Assembly (NCBI GenBank): GCA_034408875.1
Contig: JAWXCJ010000318.1
Coordinates: 1-5,443 of the forward strand
Direction of reading: 5' to 3'
Length of the DNA stretch: 5,443 nucleotides
Source: JANNHK01 sp034408875
Lineage (GTDB): Bacteria > Actinomycetota > Acidimicrobiia > IMCC26256 > PALSA-610
Shown: positions 1 to 5,217 of the stretch, one piece after another
Numbering within the stretch: position 1 is the first letter of the stretch
How the letters are laid out: each line of letters begins with the position of its first letter
Notes under the pieces: generated by a model
Told to the model about the DNA's origin: nothing
The model's database searches: none
Seen by the model: only the letters and a program-made list of their open reading frames with translations
Made by a program: the position numbers and the translations under genes

Positions 1-9
1 CGTGACAAC

Positions 10-963
10 GTGACCGCGACGGCGACCATGGTTCCCGCGCCCGAACTGCTCGAGCATTTCGTGCCGACCGCGCGCCTCACACCCACCGCGCGTCCGGCGC
101 GTGAGTGGCGCGAGGAACTGCGCCGGATCCCGAACGTGCGCAACGCGTTGGGAGTGGTGTCGTGTTACGCCCAAACCCTCGGCATCATCTGGTTCGCGGT
201 GTGGGCGGACAACCCGTTCGTGTGGGTGGCCGCGTTCCTGCTGATGGGACGCGCCCACGCGCAGTTCGCCGCACTCATGCACGAAGCCGCGCACCGGCTG
301 CTCTTTTCGAACAAGCGCGTCAACGACTGGGTCGGCCGCCGGCTCCTCGGCTATCCGTCGTTCACCCCGACCGACCTCTACCGCCGCGGGCACATGGCGC
401 ACCACCGCGAGGAGTTCGGGCCCGACGAACCCGACATTCCCCTCTACCGCGGTTACCCGATCGCCAAGGACTCGCTGCGGCGCAAGCTCGTCCGCGACGC
501 GACGGGGCGGACGGGATGGAATCTCTTCAAAGGGCTGCTGCGCGGCGTGCGCGCTCCCGGACCGGGCGGGAAGGCGGCTCGTCGCATCGTCGGCACGCAG
601 CTGGTTCTGATTGGCATCTCGATCGCGCTCGGTCACCCCTTTGTGTACTGGCTGCTGTGGTTCCTCCCCTACCTGACCGTGTGGCGTGTCATCAATCGGC
701 TGCGCTCCATCGCCGAGCACGGCGGTATGCAGCAGTCGAAGGACCGGCGCAACACGTCGCACACCGTGCGGCAGGGATTCCCGGCCCGGTTCATGCTCGT
801 GCCCTTCCACATCGGGTGGCACCTCGCACACCATGTCGACTCGGGTGTGCCGATGGCGCACCTTCCGAAGTTGCACGCCGAACTCCGGCGCAGCGGCTAC
901 GTCACCGACGAACTCGAGTACTCCGGCTACACGAAGTTGTGGCGCAAGCTGGCTTCCGGTTGA
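10..963 (+). CDS. Membrane fatty acid desaturase-family protein (di-iron, histidine-box); 5' end uncertain
   Basis: This is an integral membrane di-iron oxygenase of the fatty acid desaturase type. Such enzymes use O2 and reducing power to insert a double bond, or in related members a hydroxyl or keto group, into a lipid chain. Counted from the GTG at 10, the histidine boxes are HEAAH (91-95), HMAHH (128-132) and HIGWHLAHH (267-275, giving H271, H274 and H275), with a further family-typical AEHGG at 235-239. Hydrophobic stretches at about 45-65, 68-90 and 193-226 fit membrane helices. At 317 residues it is at the short end for the family. The frame is open back to base 1 and no Shine-Dalgarno precedes the GTG at 10 or the ATG at 28, so the true start may lie outside the window. 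The stop at 961-963 is 22 bases before the nitroreductase, suggesting co-transcription. Substrate is unknown; acyl lipid, carotenoid or alkane-type substrates are all possible. Confidence 0.88.
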   Translation: MTATATMVPAPELLEHFVPTARLTPTARPAREWREELRRIPNVRNALGVVSCYAQTLGIIWFAVWADNPFVWVAAFLLMGRAHAQFAALMHEAAHRLLFSNKRVNDWVGRRLLGYPSFTPTDLYRRGHMAHHREEFGPDEPDIPLYRGYPIAKDSLRRKLVRDATGRTGWNLFKGLLRGVRAPGPGGKAARRIVGTQLVLIGISIALGHPFVYWLLWFLPYLTVWRVINRLRSIAEHGGMQQSKDRRNTSHTVRQGFPARFMLVPFHIGWHLAHHVDSGVPMAHLPKLHAELRRSGYVTDELEYSGYTKLWRKLASG

Positions 964-985
964 CATCGTCGGCCAGGATCGCGCC

Positions 986-1633
986 ATGGCGAACTCGCTC
1001 ACGGACTTGATACGGACCCAAGCGCAGGTCCGGAGCTTTCGAACCGAACCCGTCGACGACAACACCGTGTTGGGCCTGCTCGAGCTGGCGAGTCTCGGTG
1101 CGGCGGGCCGGCGCCGCCGGTGTGAGTTCGTCGTCGTGCGCGACCCCGACGTCCGCCACCAGCTCGCCCGCATGTACCGCCAGGGCTGGTCCATCTACAA
1201 GCGGCTCCTCCGGCGCCGCAGCGACAGTGCCCTGGTCGCCGCCCGCCAGTGGGAGGCCGACCACTTCGAAGACGTTCCAGTGCTGATCGTCGCCTGTGCG
1301 GTCGGGCGCCGGCCTGTCTTTCCGGCCGTCGACGCGGCCTCGTTCTACGGCAGCGTGTTCCCCGCCGTACAGAACCTGCTCCTCGCCGCGAACGACGCCG
1401 GGTTGGGGTCCAGCGTCACGTCCCTCGCGCTCTGGTCGTCGTGGGAGGCGCGCCGGACACTCGGTCTCCCCCGCCGTGTCACCCCGGTCGCGGTTGTCCC
1501 CATCGGCTGGTCCCGAGGCCACGCGGCACCGGCGCCCGGTGCACCGGTCGGGAACCTCGTGCACTTGGACCGGTACGGCCACCAGCCCTTTCGGGCCCGG
1601 CCTCTCGATTCCGGCGCCAACATGGCATTATGA
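986..1633 (+). CDS. Nitroreductase-fold protein with atypical FMN-loop
   Basis: This is a 215-residue protein of the nitroreductase superfamily, whose members are usually FMN-dependent NAD(P)H oxidoreductases acting as dimers in the cytoplasm. The N-terminal QVRSFRTEPVDD (14-25) matches the family's usual arginine-rich FMN phosphate motif. The C-terminal part is highly typical: FPAVQNLLLAANDAGLGSS (125-143) followed by LGLPRRVTPVAVVPIGW (159-175). The start is the ATG at 986, because AGGA at 975-978 sits 7 bases upstream; the same frame is open further upstream but there overlaps the desaturase. Where most family members have an APSGGNRQ-like segment that contacts FMN, this protein has GAAGRRRRCEF (38-48). 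It therefore lacks the usual Asn and Gln, and cofactor binding may differ or be weak. It sits between the desaturase and a small acidic gene, probably in one operon. Substrate is unknown. Confidence 0.85.
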   Translation: MANSLTDLIRTQAQVRSFRTEPVDDNTVLGLLELASLGAAGRRRRCEFVVVRDPDVRHQLARMYRQGWSIYKRLLRRRSDSALVAARQWEADHFEDVPVLIVACAVGRRPVFPAVDAASFYGSVFPAVQNLLLAANDAGLGSSVTSLALWSSWEARRTLGLPRRVTPVAVVPIGWSRGHAAPAPGAPVGNLVHLDRYGHQPFRARPLDSGANMAL

Positions 1634-1661
1634 GTGCCACGACTTCCAGGCAGGTGACGAC

Positions 1662-1889
1662 GTGGCCAGAAAGGGACGAGCTCGACGCTTCCGCGAAGCG
1701 CGCAAGCTCAAGCAGGGCTACGACGACGGGCTGTTCCGGGAAGGGTCCGGCACTCTCGCCGACGTAAACGGCGACGAAGCCTCCGCCGTCGATGATGACG
1801 ACGACGACGATGTTGACGATGACGACGACTGGGATGACGACGAGGAACTCGACCAGTCGTCGGATAACTGGGATCCGCTCAAGGACTAG
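1662..1889 (+). CDS. Small hypothetical protein, basic N-terminus and Asp-rich C-terminus
   Basis: I recognise no family for this 75-residue protein. It is sharply bipartite. Residues 1-17 hold nine Arg or Lys (MARKGRARRFREARKLK). Residues 44-62 are almost all Asp or Glu: seven Asp, Val, five Asp, Trp, three Asp, two Glu. The end is NWDPLKD. No membrane segment or cysteine is present. The GTG start at 1662 is chosen because AGGTGA (1652-1657) and a further CAGG lie just upstream and the upstream codons overlap the nitroreductase out of frame. Codons in the non-repetitive half end mostly in G or C, as in neighbouring genes, which supports translation. It begins 28 bases after the nitroreductase stop and is probably the last gene of the operon. 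Such charged, probably disordered proteins may bind metal, nucleic acid or a basic partner, but no function can be assigned. Confidence 0.65.
   Translation: MARKGRARRFREARKLKQGYDDGLFREGSGTLADVNGDEASAVDDDDDDDVDDDDDWDDDEELDQSSDNWDPLKD
1791..1841 (+). repeat. Low-complexity GAY (Asp) trinucleotide tract
   Basis: Seventeen codons inside the small acidic gene are GAC or GAT except for one GTT (Val) and one TGG (Trp). GAC and GAT are mixed, so the tract is not a perfect microsatellite. This suggests selection for an acidic peptide rather than recent slippage alone. It could still change length by slippage. Confidence 0.8.
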
Positions 1890-1902
1890 CCCTTGCAGAT
1901 GA

Positions 1903-4593
1903 TCAGGCCGTCCGCGGATTGGGCTTGTCGCCGGCGATTTCGTACTTGCGCAACGCCTCGGCTACTGCTTCGCCTTTGACGTCGCCGGTTTGCGCCAAGC
2001 CGTCGAGGACTCCGATGACTACTGACGCGGCGTCGATCTCGAAGTGGGCTCTGAGTTCGGTGCGGACGTCGCTGAAGCCGTAGCCATCTGTACCGAGTAC
2101 GACGTACGGCGACGGGCAGAACCGGGCGATGGTGTCGGGGACCGTCTTGACCCAGTCGGTTACCGCGACCACCGGGCCGTCAGTTCCCGCGAGCTGTTCG
2201 GTGACGTAGGGCGTGCGCGGCGCCTCGGTCGGGTTCAGTCGGTTCCAACGCTCGCAGTCGAGGGCGTCGTCGCGGAGCTGCTTCCATCCGGGCACGCTCC
2301 ACACGTCGGCGGCGACGTCGTGGTGCTCGGCGAGGAGTTGCTGCGCCTCGAGCGCCTGCAACACCATCGGCCCGCTGGCGAGGATCTGGGCGCGATGCGT
2401 GCGGGCCGCGGGCGCAGGCCGGAGCCGATACATGCCCCGCAGGATGCCTTCTTCGACGCCTTCCGGCATCGGCGGCTGCACGTAGTTCTCGTTGTAGAGG
2501 GTGACGTAATAGAAGCAGTCTTCGGATTCGGGGCCGTACATGCGGCGGATGCCGTCGCGCACGATGACGCCGACTTCGTACGCGTACGCCGGGTCGTAAG
2601 CGCGACAGTTCGGGTACGCGAGCGCGAATGCGTACGACTGCCCGTCGCAGTGCTGAAGCCCTTCGCCGGTGAGCGTTGTGCGACCAGCCGTCGCGCCCAT
2701 CAGGAAGCCTTTGCCGCGCTGGTCGCCAAACGACCAGATCAGGTCACCGATGCGCTGGAAGCCGAACATCGAATAGAAGATGAAGAAGGGAATCATCGGC
2801 TGACCCCACGTCGCGTACGCGGTCGACGCGGCGGTGAAGTCGGCCATCGACCCGGCTTCGGTGATGCCTTCTTCGAGAATCTGGCCGTTGGGCGCCTCGC
2901 GGTACGAGAGCATGAGGCCCGCATCGACCGGCTCGTACTGTTGACCGAACGGGGCGTAGATCTTGAACTCGGGGAACAGCGCGTCCATACCGAACGTGCG
3001 CCCCTCGTCGGGGATGATCGGCACGACGCGCTTGCCCCAGTCGGGGTCCTTCAGCAGCACGCGCAGCAATCGCGTGAACGCGGTTGTCGTTGACGCCTGC
3101 ACCTTGTCGCCGGTACCGGCGGTGAGCTGATCGATGATCTCGTCGCGCGGAAAGATCGTCGTCTTGGTGCGCACGACGCGTTCGGGGAGGTAGCCGTCGA
3201 GCGCGCGGCGCCGTTCCATCATGTACTCGTACTCGGGTGAGCGGTACCCCGGGTGGAAGTACTGCGGGAGCCCGTCGACCGCGAGTTGGTCGTCGGGGAT
3301 CTCCATGTAGAGGCGGTCGCGCAGGACCTTGAGCTGGTCCTCGCTCATCTTCTTGATCTGGTGGGTCGCGTTGCGCGCTTCGAAGTCGGGGCCGAGTGTC
3401 CAGCCCTTCACCGTCTTGGCGAGGATCACCGTCGGCGCGCCTTCGTGCTCGACCGCAGCCTTGTATGCCGCGTACAGCTTGCGGTAGTCGTGCCCGCCAC
3501 GCGGGAGGCGGATGAGGTCGTCGTCGCTCATTCCCTCGACCATCTTCGCCAAGCGTGGGTCGGGACCGAAGAAGTGGTCGCGAATGTACGCGCCTGACTC
3601 GACCGCGTACTTCTGGAACTCGCCATCGAGGGTTGCGTTCATCTTGTTGACGAGCACGCCGTCGACGTCTTTGGCGAGGAGTTCGTCCCAGGGGCTCCCC
3701 CACACCACCTTGATGACATTCCAGCCCATGCCGCGAAAGATCGACTCGTACTCCTGGATCACCTTGCCGTTGCCGCGCACGGGACCGTCGAGCCGTTGCA
3801 GGTTGCAGTTCACGACGTAAATCAGGTTGTCGAGGCGTTCACGCGACGCGAGCGAGAGCCCGGCCGTCGACTCGGGTTCGTCGAGTTCACCGTCGCCGAC
3901 GAAACACCAGACGCGCGCCTGCGACGTGTCGGCGATCTCGCGCTGGTACAGGTAGCGGTTGAAGCGCGCCTGATAGACCGCGTTGAGCGGGCCGAGGCCC
4001 ATGGACACCGTGGGGAACTCCCAGAAGTCCGGCAACCGGCGCGGGTGCGGGTACGAGGGCAGGCCGCGACCGCGGACTTCACGCCGGAAGTGGTCGAGCT
4101 GTTCTTGGGTGAGCCGGCCTTCGAGAAACGCGCGAGCGTAGATACCCGGTGCTGCGTGTCCCTGGAAGAAGACCTGGTCGCCGAACCGACCGTCGCCCTT
4201 GCCGCGGAAGAAGTGGTTGAACCCGACTTCGTAGAGCGCGGCCGACGACGCGAACGTCGAGAGGTGACCGCCGAGCCCGTCGTACAGGTGGTTTGCGCGG
4301 TCGACCATGACCACCGCGTTCCACCGTACGAACGCGCGGATGCGGCGTTCGATGTGTTCGTCGCCGGGGAACCATGGTTCTTCGCCCGGCGGGATCGTGT
4401 TGATGTAGTCGGTCTGCACCATGGCCGGAACGCCGACGCCCTTGTCGCGGGCGCGCTCCATGAGCCGGGCGAGGAGGTAGTTCGCACGCGACTTCCCCGT
4501 GCCGTCGATGACGGCGTCGAGGGACTCGAGCCACTCCGACGTTTCCTGCGGATCGATGTCGGGAAGCTGGTGAATCGAACCGTCGATGAACAT
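1903..4593 (-). CDS. aceE: Pyruvate dehydrogenase E1 component, homodimeric type
   Basis: AceE is the thiamine-diphosphate E1 of the pyruvate dehydrogenase complex. It decarboxylates pyruvate and passes the acetyl group to lipoyl-E2, linking glycolysis to the TCA cycle in the cytoplasm. The 896-residue product is full length (E. coli AceE is about 887) and resembles actinobacterial AceE along its whole length. Visible are the N-terminal DIDPQETSEWLESLD (12-26), GGH (H110), FQGH (H146), the ThDP/Mg motif GDGELDEPES (233-242) ending at NCNLQRLDGP (262-271), ATHQIKK (H411), the likely cofactor-activating glutamate in GITEAG (E579), GLQH (H648) and the C-terminal GTDGYGFSD. These match the E. coli catalytic residues H106, H142, H407, E571 and H640. 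The start is the ATG at 4593, because GGAGGG lies 7 bases upstream; the upstream TTG at 4644 lacks a usable site. An oddity is DGQS (650-653), where E. coli and mycobacterial AceE have DGHS. The E2 and E3 genes are not in the window. Confidence 0.97.
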   Translation of the reverse strand: MFIDGSIHQLPDIDPQETSEWLESLDAVIDGTGKSRANYLLARLMERARDKGVGVPAMVQTDYINTIPPGEEPWFPGDEHIERRIRAFVRWNAVVMVDRANHLYDGLGGHLSTFASSAALYEVGFNHFFRGKGDGRFGDQVFFQGHAAPGIYARAFLEGRLTQEQLDHFRREVRGRGLPSYPHPRRLPDFWEFPTVSMGLGPLNAVYQARFNRYLYQREIADTSQARVWCFVGDGELDEPESTAGLSLASRERLDNLIYVVNCNLQRLDGPVRGNGKVIQEYESIFRGMGWNVIKVVWGSPWDELLAKDVDGVLVNKMNATLDGEFQKYAVESGAYIRDHFFGPDPRLAKMVEGMSDDDLIRLPRGGHDYRKLYAAYKAAVEHEGAPTVILAKTVKGWTLGPDFEARNATHQIKKMSEDQLKVLRDRLYMEIPDDQLAVDGLPQYFHPGYRSPEYEYMMERRRALDGYLPERVVRTKTTIFPRDEIIDQLTAGTGDKVQASTTTAFTRLLRVLLKDPDWGKRVVPIIPDEGRTFGMDALFPEFKIYAPFGQQYEPVDAGLMLSYREAPNGQILEEGITEAGSMADFTAASTAYATWGQPMIPFFIFYSMFGFQRIGDLIWSFGDQRGKGFLMGATAGRTTLTGEGLQHCDGQSYAFALAYPNCRAYDPAYAYEVGVIVRDGIRRMYGPESEDCFYYVTLYNENYVQPPMPEGVEEGILRGMYRLRPAPAARTHRAQILASGPMVLQALEAQQLLAEHHDVAADVWSVPGWKQLRDDALDCERWNRLNPTEAPRTPYVTEQLAGTDGPVVAVTDWVKTVPDTIARFCPSPYVVLGTDGYGFSDVRTELRAHFEIDAASVVIGVLDGLAQTGDVKGEAVAEALRKYEIAGDKPNPRTA

Positions 4594-4600
4594 GCGCGCG

Positions 4601-4606
4601 CCCTCC
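4601..4606 (-). promoter_or_regulatory. Ribosome binding site of aceE
   Basis: On the minus strand GGAGGG lies 7 bases before the ATG at 4593. It is a strong Shine-Dalgarno, and it decides the start against the in-frame TTG at 4644, which would add 17 poorly conserved residues. Confidence 0.85.
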
Positions 4607-4642
4607 GAAGACGGGATCCGGCCAAGGGGGTGCGGCCGACCC

Positions 4643-4658
4643 AACCTGCGTGCAGGTT
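4643..4658. promoter_or_regulatory. 16-bp palindrome upstream of aceE, candidate operator
   Basis: AACCTGCGTGCAGGTT is a perfect inverted repeat with 7-bp arms and a 2-base centre, placed 49 bases upstream of the aceE start. The symmetry suits a dimeric helix-turn-helix regulator. On the minus strand it begins within TAACCT, a weak -10-like hexamer, but no good -35 is found at the right distance. No T-run follows, so it is unlikely to be a terminator. I do not recognise it as a known regulator site. Operator function is inferred from symmetry and position only. Confidence 0.4.
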
Positions 4659-4692
4659 ACGGCGCGGGCGACCGAAATCGCCGCCGTTCCCT

Positions 4693-4730
4693 CCTCCGCA
4701 ACGATCGGCCGGGTCAGGCCTTTGCGGAGG
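4693..4730 (-). terminator. Long inverted repeat across the stop codon of the small membrane gene, possible terminator or attenuator
   Basis: CCTCCGCAA (4693-4701) and TTGCGGAGG (4722-4730) form a perfect 9-bp stem. Inside the 20-base loop, two GGCC copies (4707-4710 and 4717-4720) can pair further. The TGA stop of the upstream small gene lies in the loop. The minus strand has no U-tract after the stem, so it is not a classical intrinsic terminator. It could be a U-less actinobacterial-type terminator, an attenuator between this gene and aceE, or an mRNA-stabilising hairpin. Confidence 0.45.
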
Positions 4731-4989
4731 CGATGCACCCGTCGTCGTCGGGGACGTCCTCACCGAAGACCGAGCAGTCGCAGGTCTTCGCGCAGTCCTC
4801 GACGTGCTGGCGATACTGGAATGCGCCGAACGCGGCGGCGCCGAGGAGGACCAGCACGACGAGGCGGGTTCCGAGGGACCGGACCGTGATGAGCGTCACG
4901 ATGATCAGCGCGATCGCGACGAAGAGAAGTACCGCCGAAGCGCCCTCGAGGAACGAGGTGTCCATCCAGTCGGGAAGTGCTGCCACCAT
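4714..4989 (-). CDS. Small two-helix membrane protein with Cys-containing tail
   Basis: This is a 91-residue protein I cannot assign to a family. Two hydrophobic helices are clear, at about residues 15-36 (AVLLFVAIALIIVTLITV) and 42-58 (LVVLVLLGAAAFGAF). The short loop between them carries R37 and R42. By the positive-inside rule this loop is cytoplasmic and both ends face outward. The C-terminal tail (59-91) is acidic and has C66, C70, C72 and C85 (pattern C-x3-C-x-C-x12-C), which could form disulfides or bind metal outside the membrane. The ATG at 4989 is used; an in-frame ATG at 4965 has no ribosome site. A promoter-like sequence ends 8 bases before the ATG. The gene lies upstream of aceE on the same strand, 120 bases away, with a strong hairpin between, so co-transcription is uncertain. 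The antisense frames here look like shadows. Confidence 0.72.
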   Translation of the reverse strand: MVAALPDWMDTSFLEGASAVLLFVAIALIIVTLITVRSLGTRLVVLVLLGAAAFGAFQYRQHVEDCAKTCDCSVFGEDVPDDDGCIASAKA

Positions 4990-4997
4990 CAGTTCCG

Positions 4998-5026
4998 AAT
5001 GTACAACTCTTTGCGAGCTTCGTCAC
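4998..5026 (-). promoter_or_regulatory. Candidate sigma70-type promoter giving a leaderless or near-leaderless transcript
   Basis: On the minus strand a -35 of GTGACG (5021-5026, 4 of 6 to TTGACA) and a -10 of TACATT (4998-5003, 4 of 6 to TATAAT) are separated by exactly 17 bases. The -10 ends 8 bases before the ATG at 4989, so transcription would start at or within a couple of bases of the start codon. The start has only a weak GGAA upstream, which agrees with leaderless expression, a common arrangement in Actinomycetota. This is inferred from hexamer match and spacing. Confidence 0.5.
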
Positions 5027-5057
5027 CGGATGTGACTCGCTACGTGGGAATTGTCAC
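5022..5057. repeat. GTCAC/GTGAC half-site cluster
   Basis: GTCAC (5022-5026), GTGAC (5032-5036) and GTCAC (5053-5057) occur within 36 bases. The first two form an inverted repeat with a 5-base spacer, GTCACCGGATGTGAC. The first copy overlaps the -35 of the small membrane gene's candidate promoter, so a regulator bound here could block it. The geometry differs from the CRP/GlxR consensus TGTGA-N6-TCACA. Chance is possible for such short words. Confidence 0.3.
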
Positions 5058-5077
5058 CTCGTGTGGCGGATGATGCC

Positions 5078-5105
5078 GTCCCGAGGACCCTGGGCCGAGC
5101 GGCCC
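5078..5105 (-). terminator. GC-rich hairpins downstream of tRNA-Val, possible terminator
   Basis: Just beyond the 3' end of the tRNA (minus strand) lie GGGCCG-AG-CGGCCC (5092-5105), a perfect 6-bp inverted repeat, and then GTCC-CGA-GGAC (5078-5088). No U-run follows either. They are the best candidates for ending the tRNA transcript, or for a processing boundary. The interval 4990-5117 holds no gene that I can support, only these hairpins and the promoter elements of the small membrane gene. Confidence 0.4.
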
Positions 5106-5117
5106 GGCTTGCGGTTG

Positions 5118-5191
5118 TGGGCGATAAGGGACTCGAACCCCTGACCCCCTGCGCGTCATGCAGGTGCTCTAACCAACTGAGCTAATCGCCC
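5118..5191 (-). tRNA. tRNA-Val (anticodon GAC)
   Basis: The minus strand folds into a complete 74-base cloverleaf. The acceptor stem is GGGCGAT (5185-5191) with ATCGCCC (5119-5125), followed by discriminator A (5118). The D arm is GCTC/GAGC with loop AGTTGGTTA. The anticodon stem is CCTGC/GCAGG around loop ATGACGC, placing anticodon GAC at 5155-5157, which reads GUC (Val). The variable region is 5 bases. The T arm is AGGGG/CCCTT with loop TTCGAGT and one G-T pair. The 3' CCA is not encoded (the next bases are CAA), so it must be added after transcription. Confidence 0.96.
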
Positions 5192-5204
5192 GAGCGAAGG
5201 TGCG

Positions 5205-5210
5205 AGGATA
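5205..5210 (-). promoter_or_regulatory. Possible -10 element of tRNA-Val
   Basis: TATCCT on the minus strand ends 13 bases before the tRNA 5' end, a plausible distance for a short leader. No good -35 hexamer is found 16-19 bases upstream, so the call rests on the -10 alone. The same bases on the plus strand provide the GAGGA before the SDR fragment. Confidence 0.3.
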
Positions 5211-5217
5211 GCCAACC

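Noticed and set aside
105..1010. 301-codon plus-strand frame overlapping the desaturase
   Set aside because: The other frame holds all the histidine boxes and helices; this one is Arg/Pro/Ala-rich shadow sequence.
902..1582. 226-codon minus-strand open frame opposite the nitroreductase
   Set aside because: The plus strand encodes a clear nitroreductase; this antisense frame is low in hydrophobic structure and shows no motif.
2044..3093. 349-codon plus-strand open frame inside aceE
   Set aside because: It is an antisense shadow of conserved AceE sequence with no family motif or ribosome site.
4594..4644. Upstream TTG start for aceE at 4644, adding 17 residues
   Set aside because: There is no correctly spaced ribosome site; the extension overlaps the palindrome and does not resemble AceE N-termini, whereas GGAGGG precedes the ATG at 4593.
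5022..5057. CRP/GlxR-type binding site in the GTCAC/GTGAC cluster
   Set aside because: The half-sites are in everted order and with spacings that do not match TGTGA-N6-TCACA, so only an unspecified operator is suggested.
3796..5073. 425-codon plus-strand open frame antisense to aceE and the small membrane gene
   Set aside because: It lies opposite strongly recognisable AceE, is Arg/Glu/Val-rich in the way G+C-rich antisense frames are, has no recognisable domain, and spans the aceE leader and a second gene.
5118..5191. tRNA-Val as an attachment site of an integrated element
   Set aside because: I found no second copy of the tRNA 3' end, no integrase and no phage or plasmid gene within the window.
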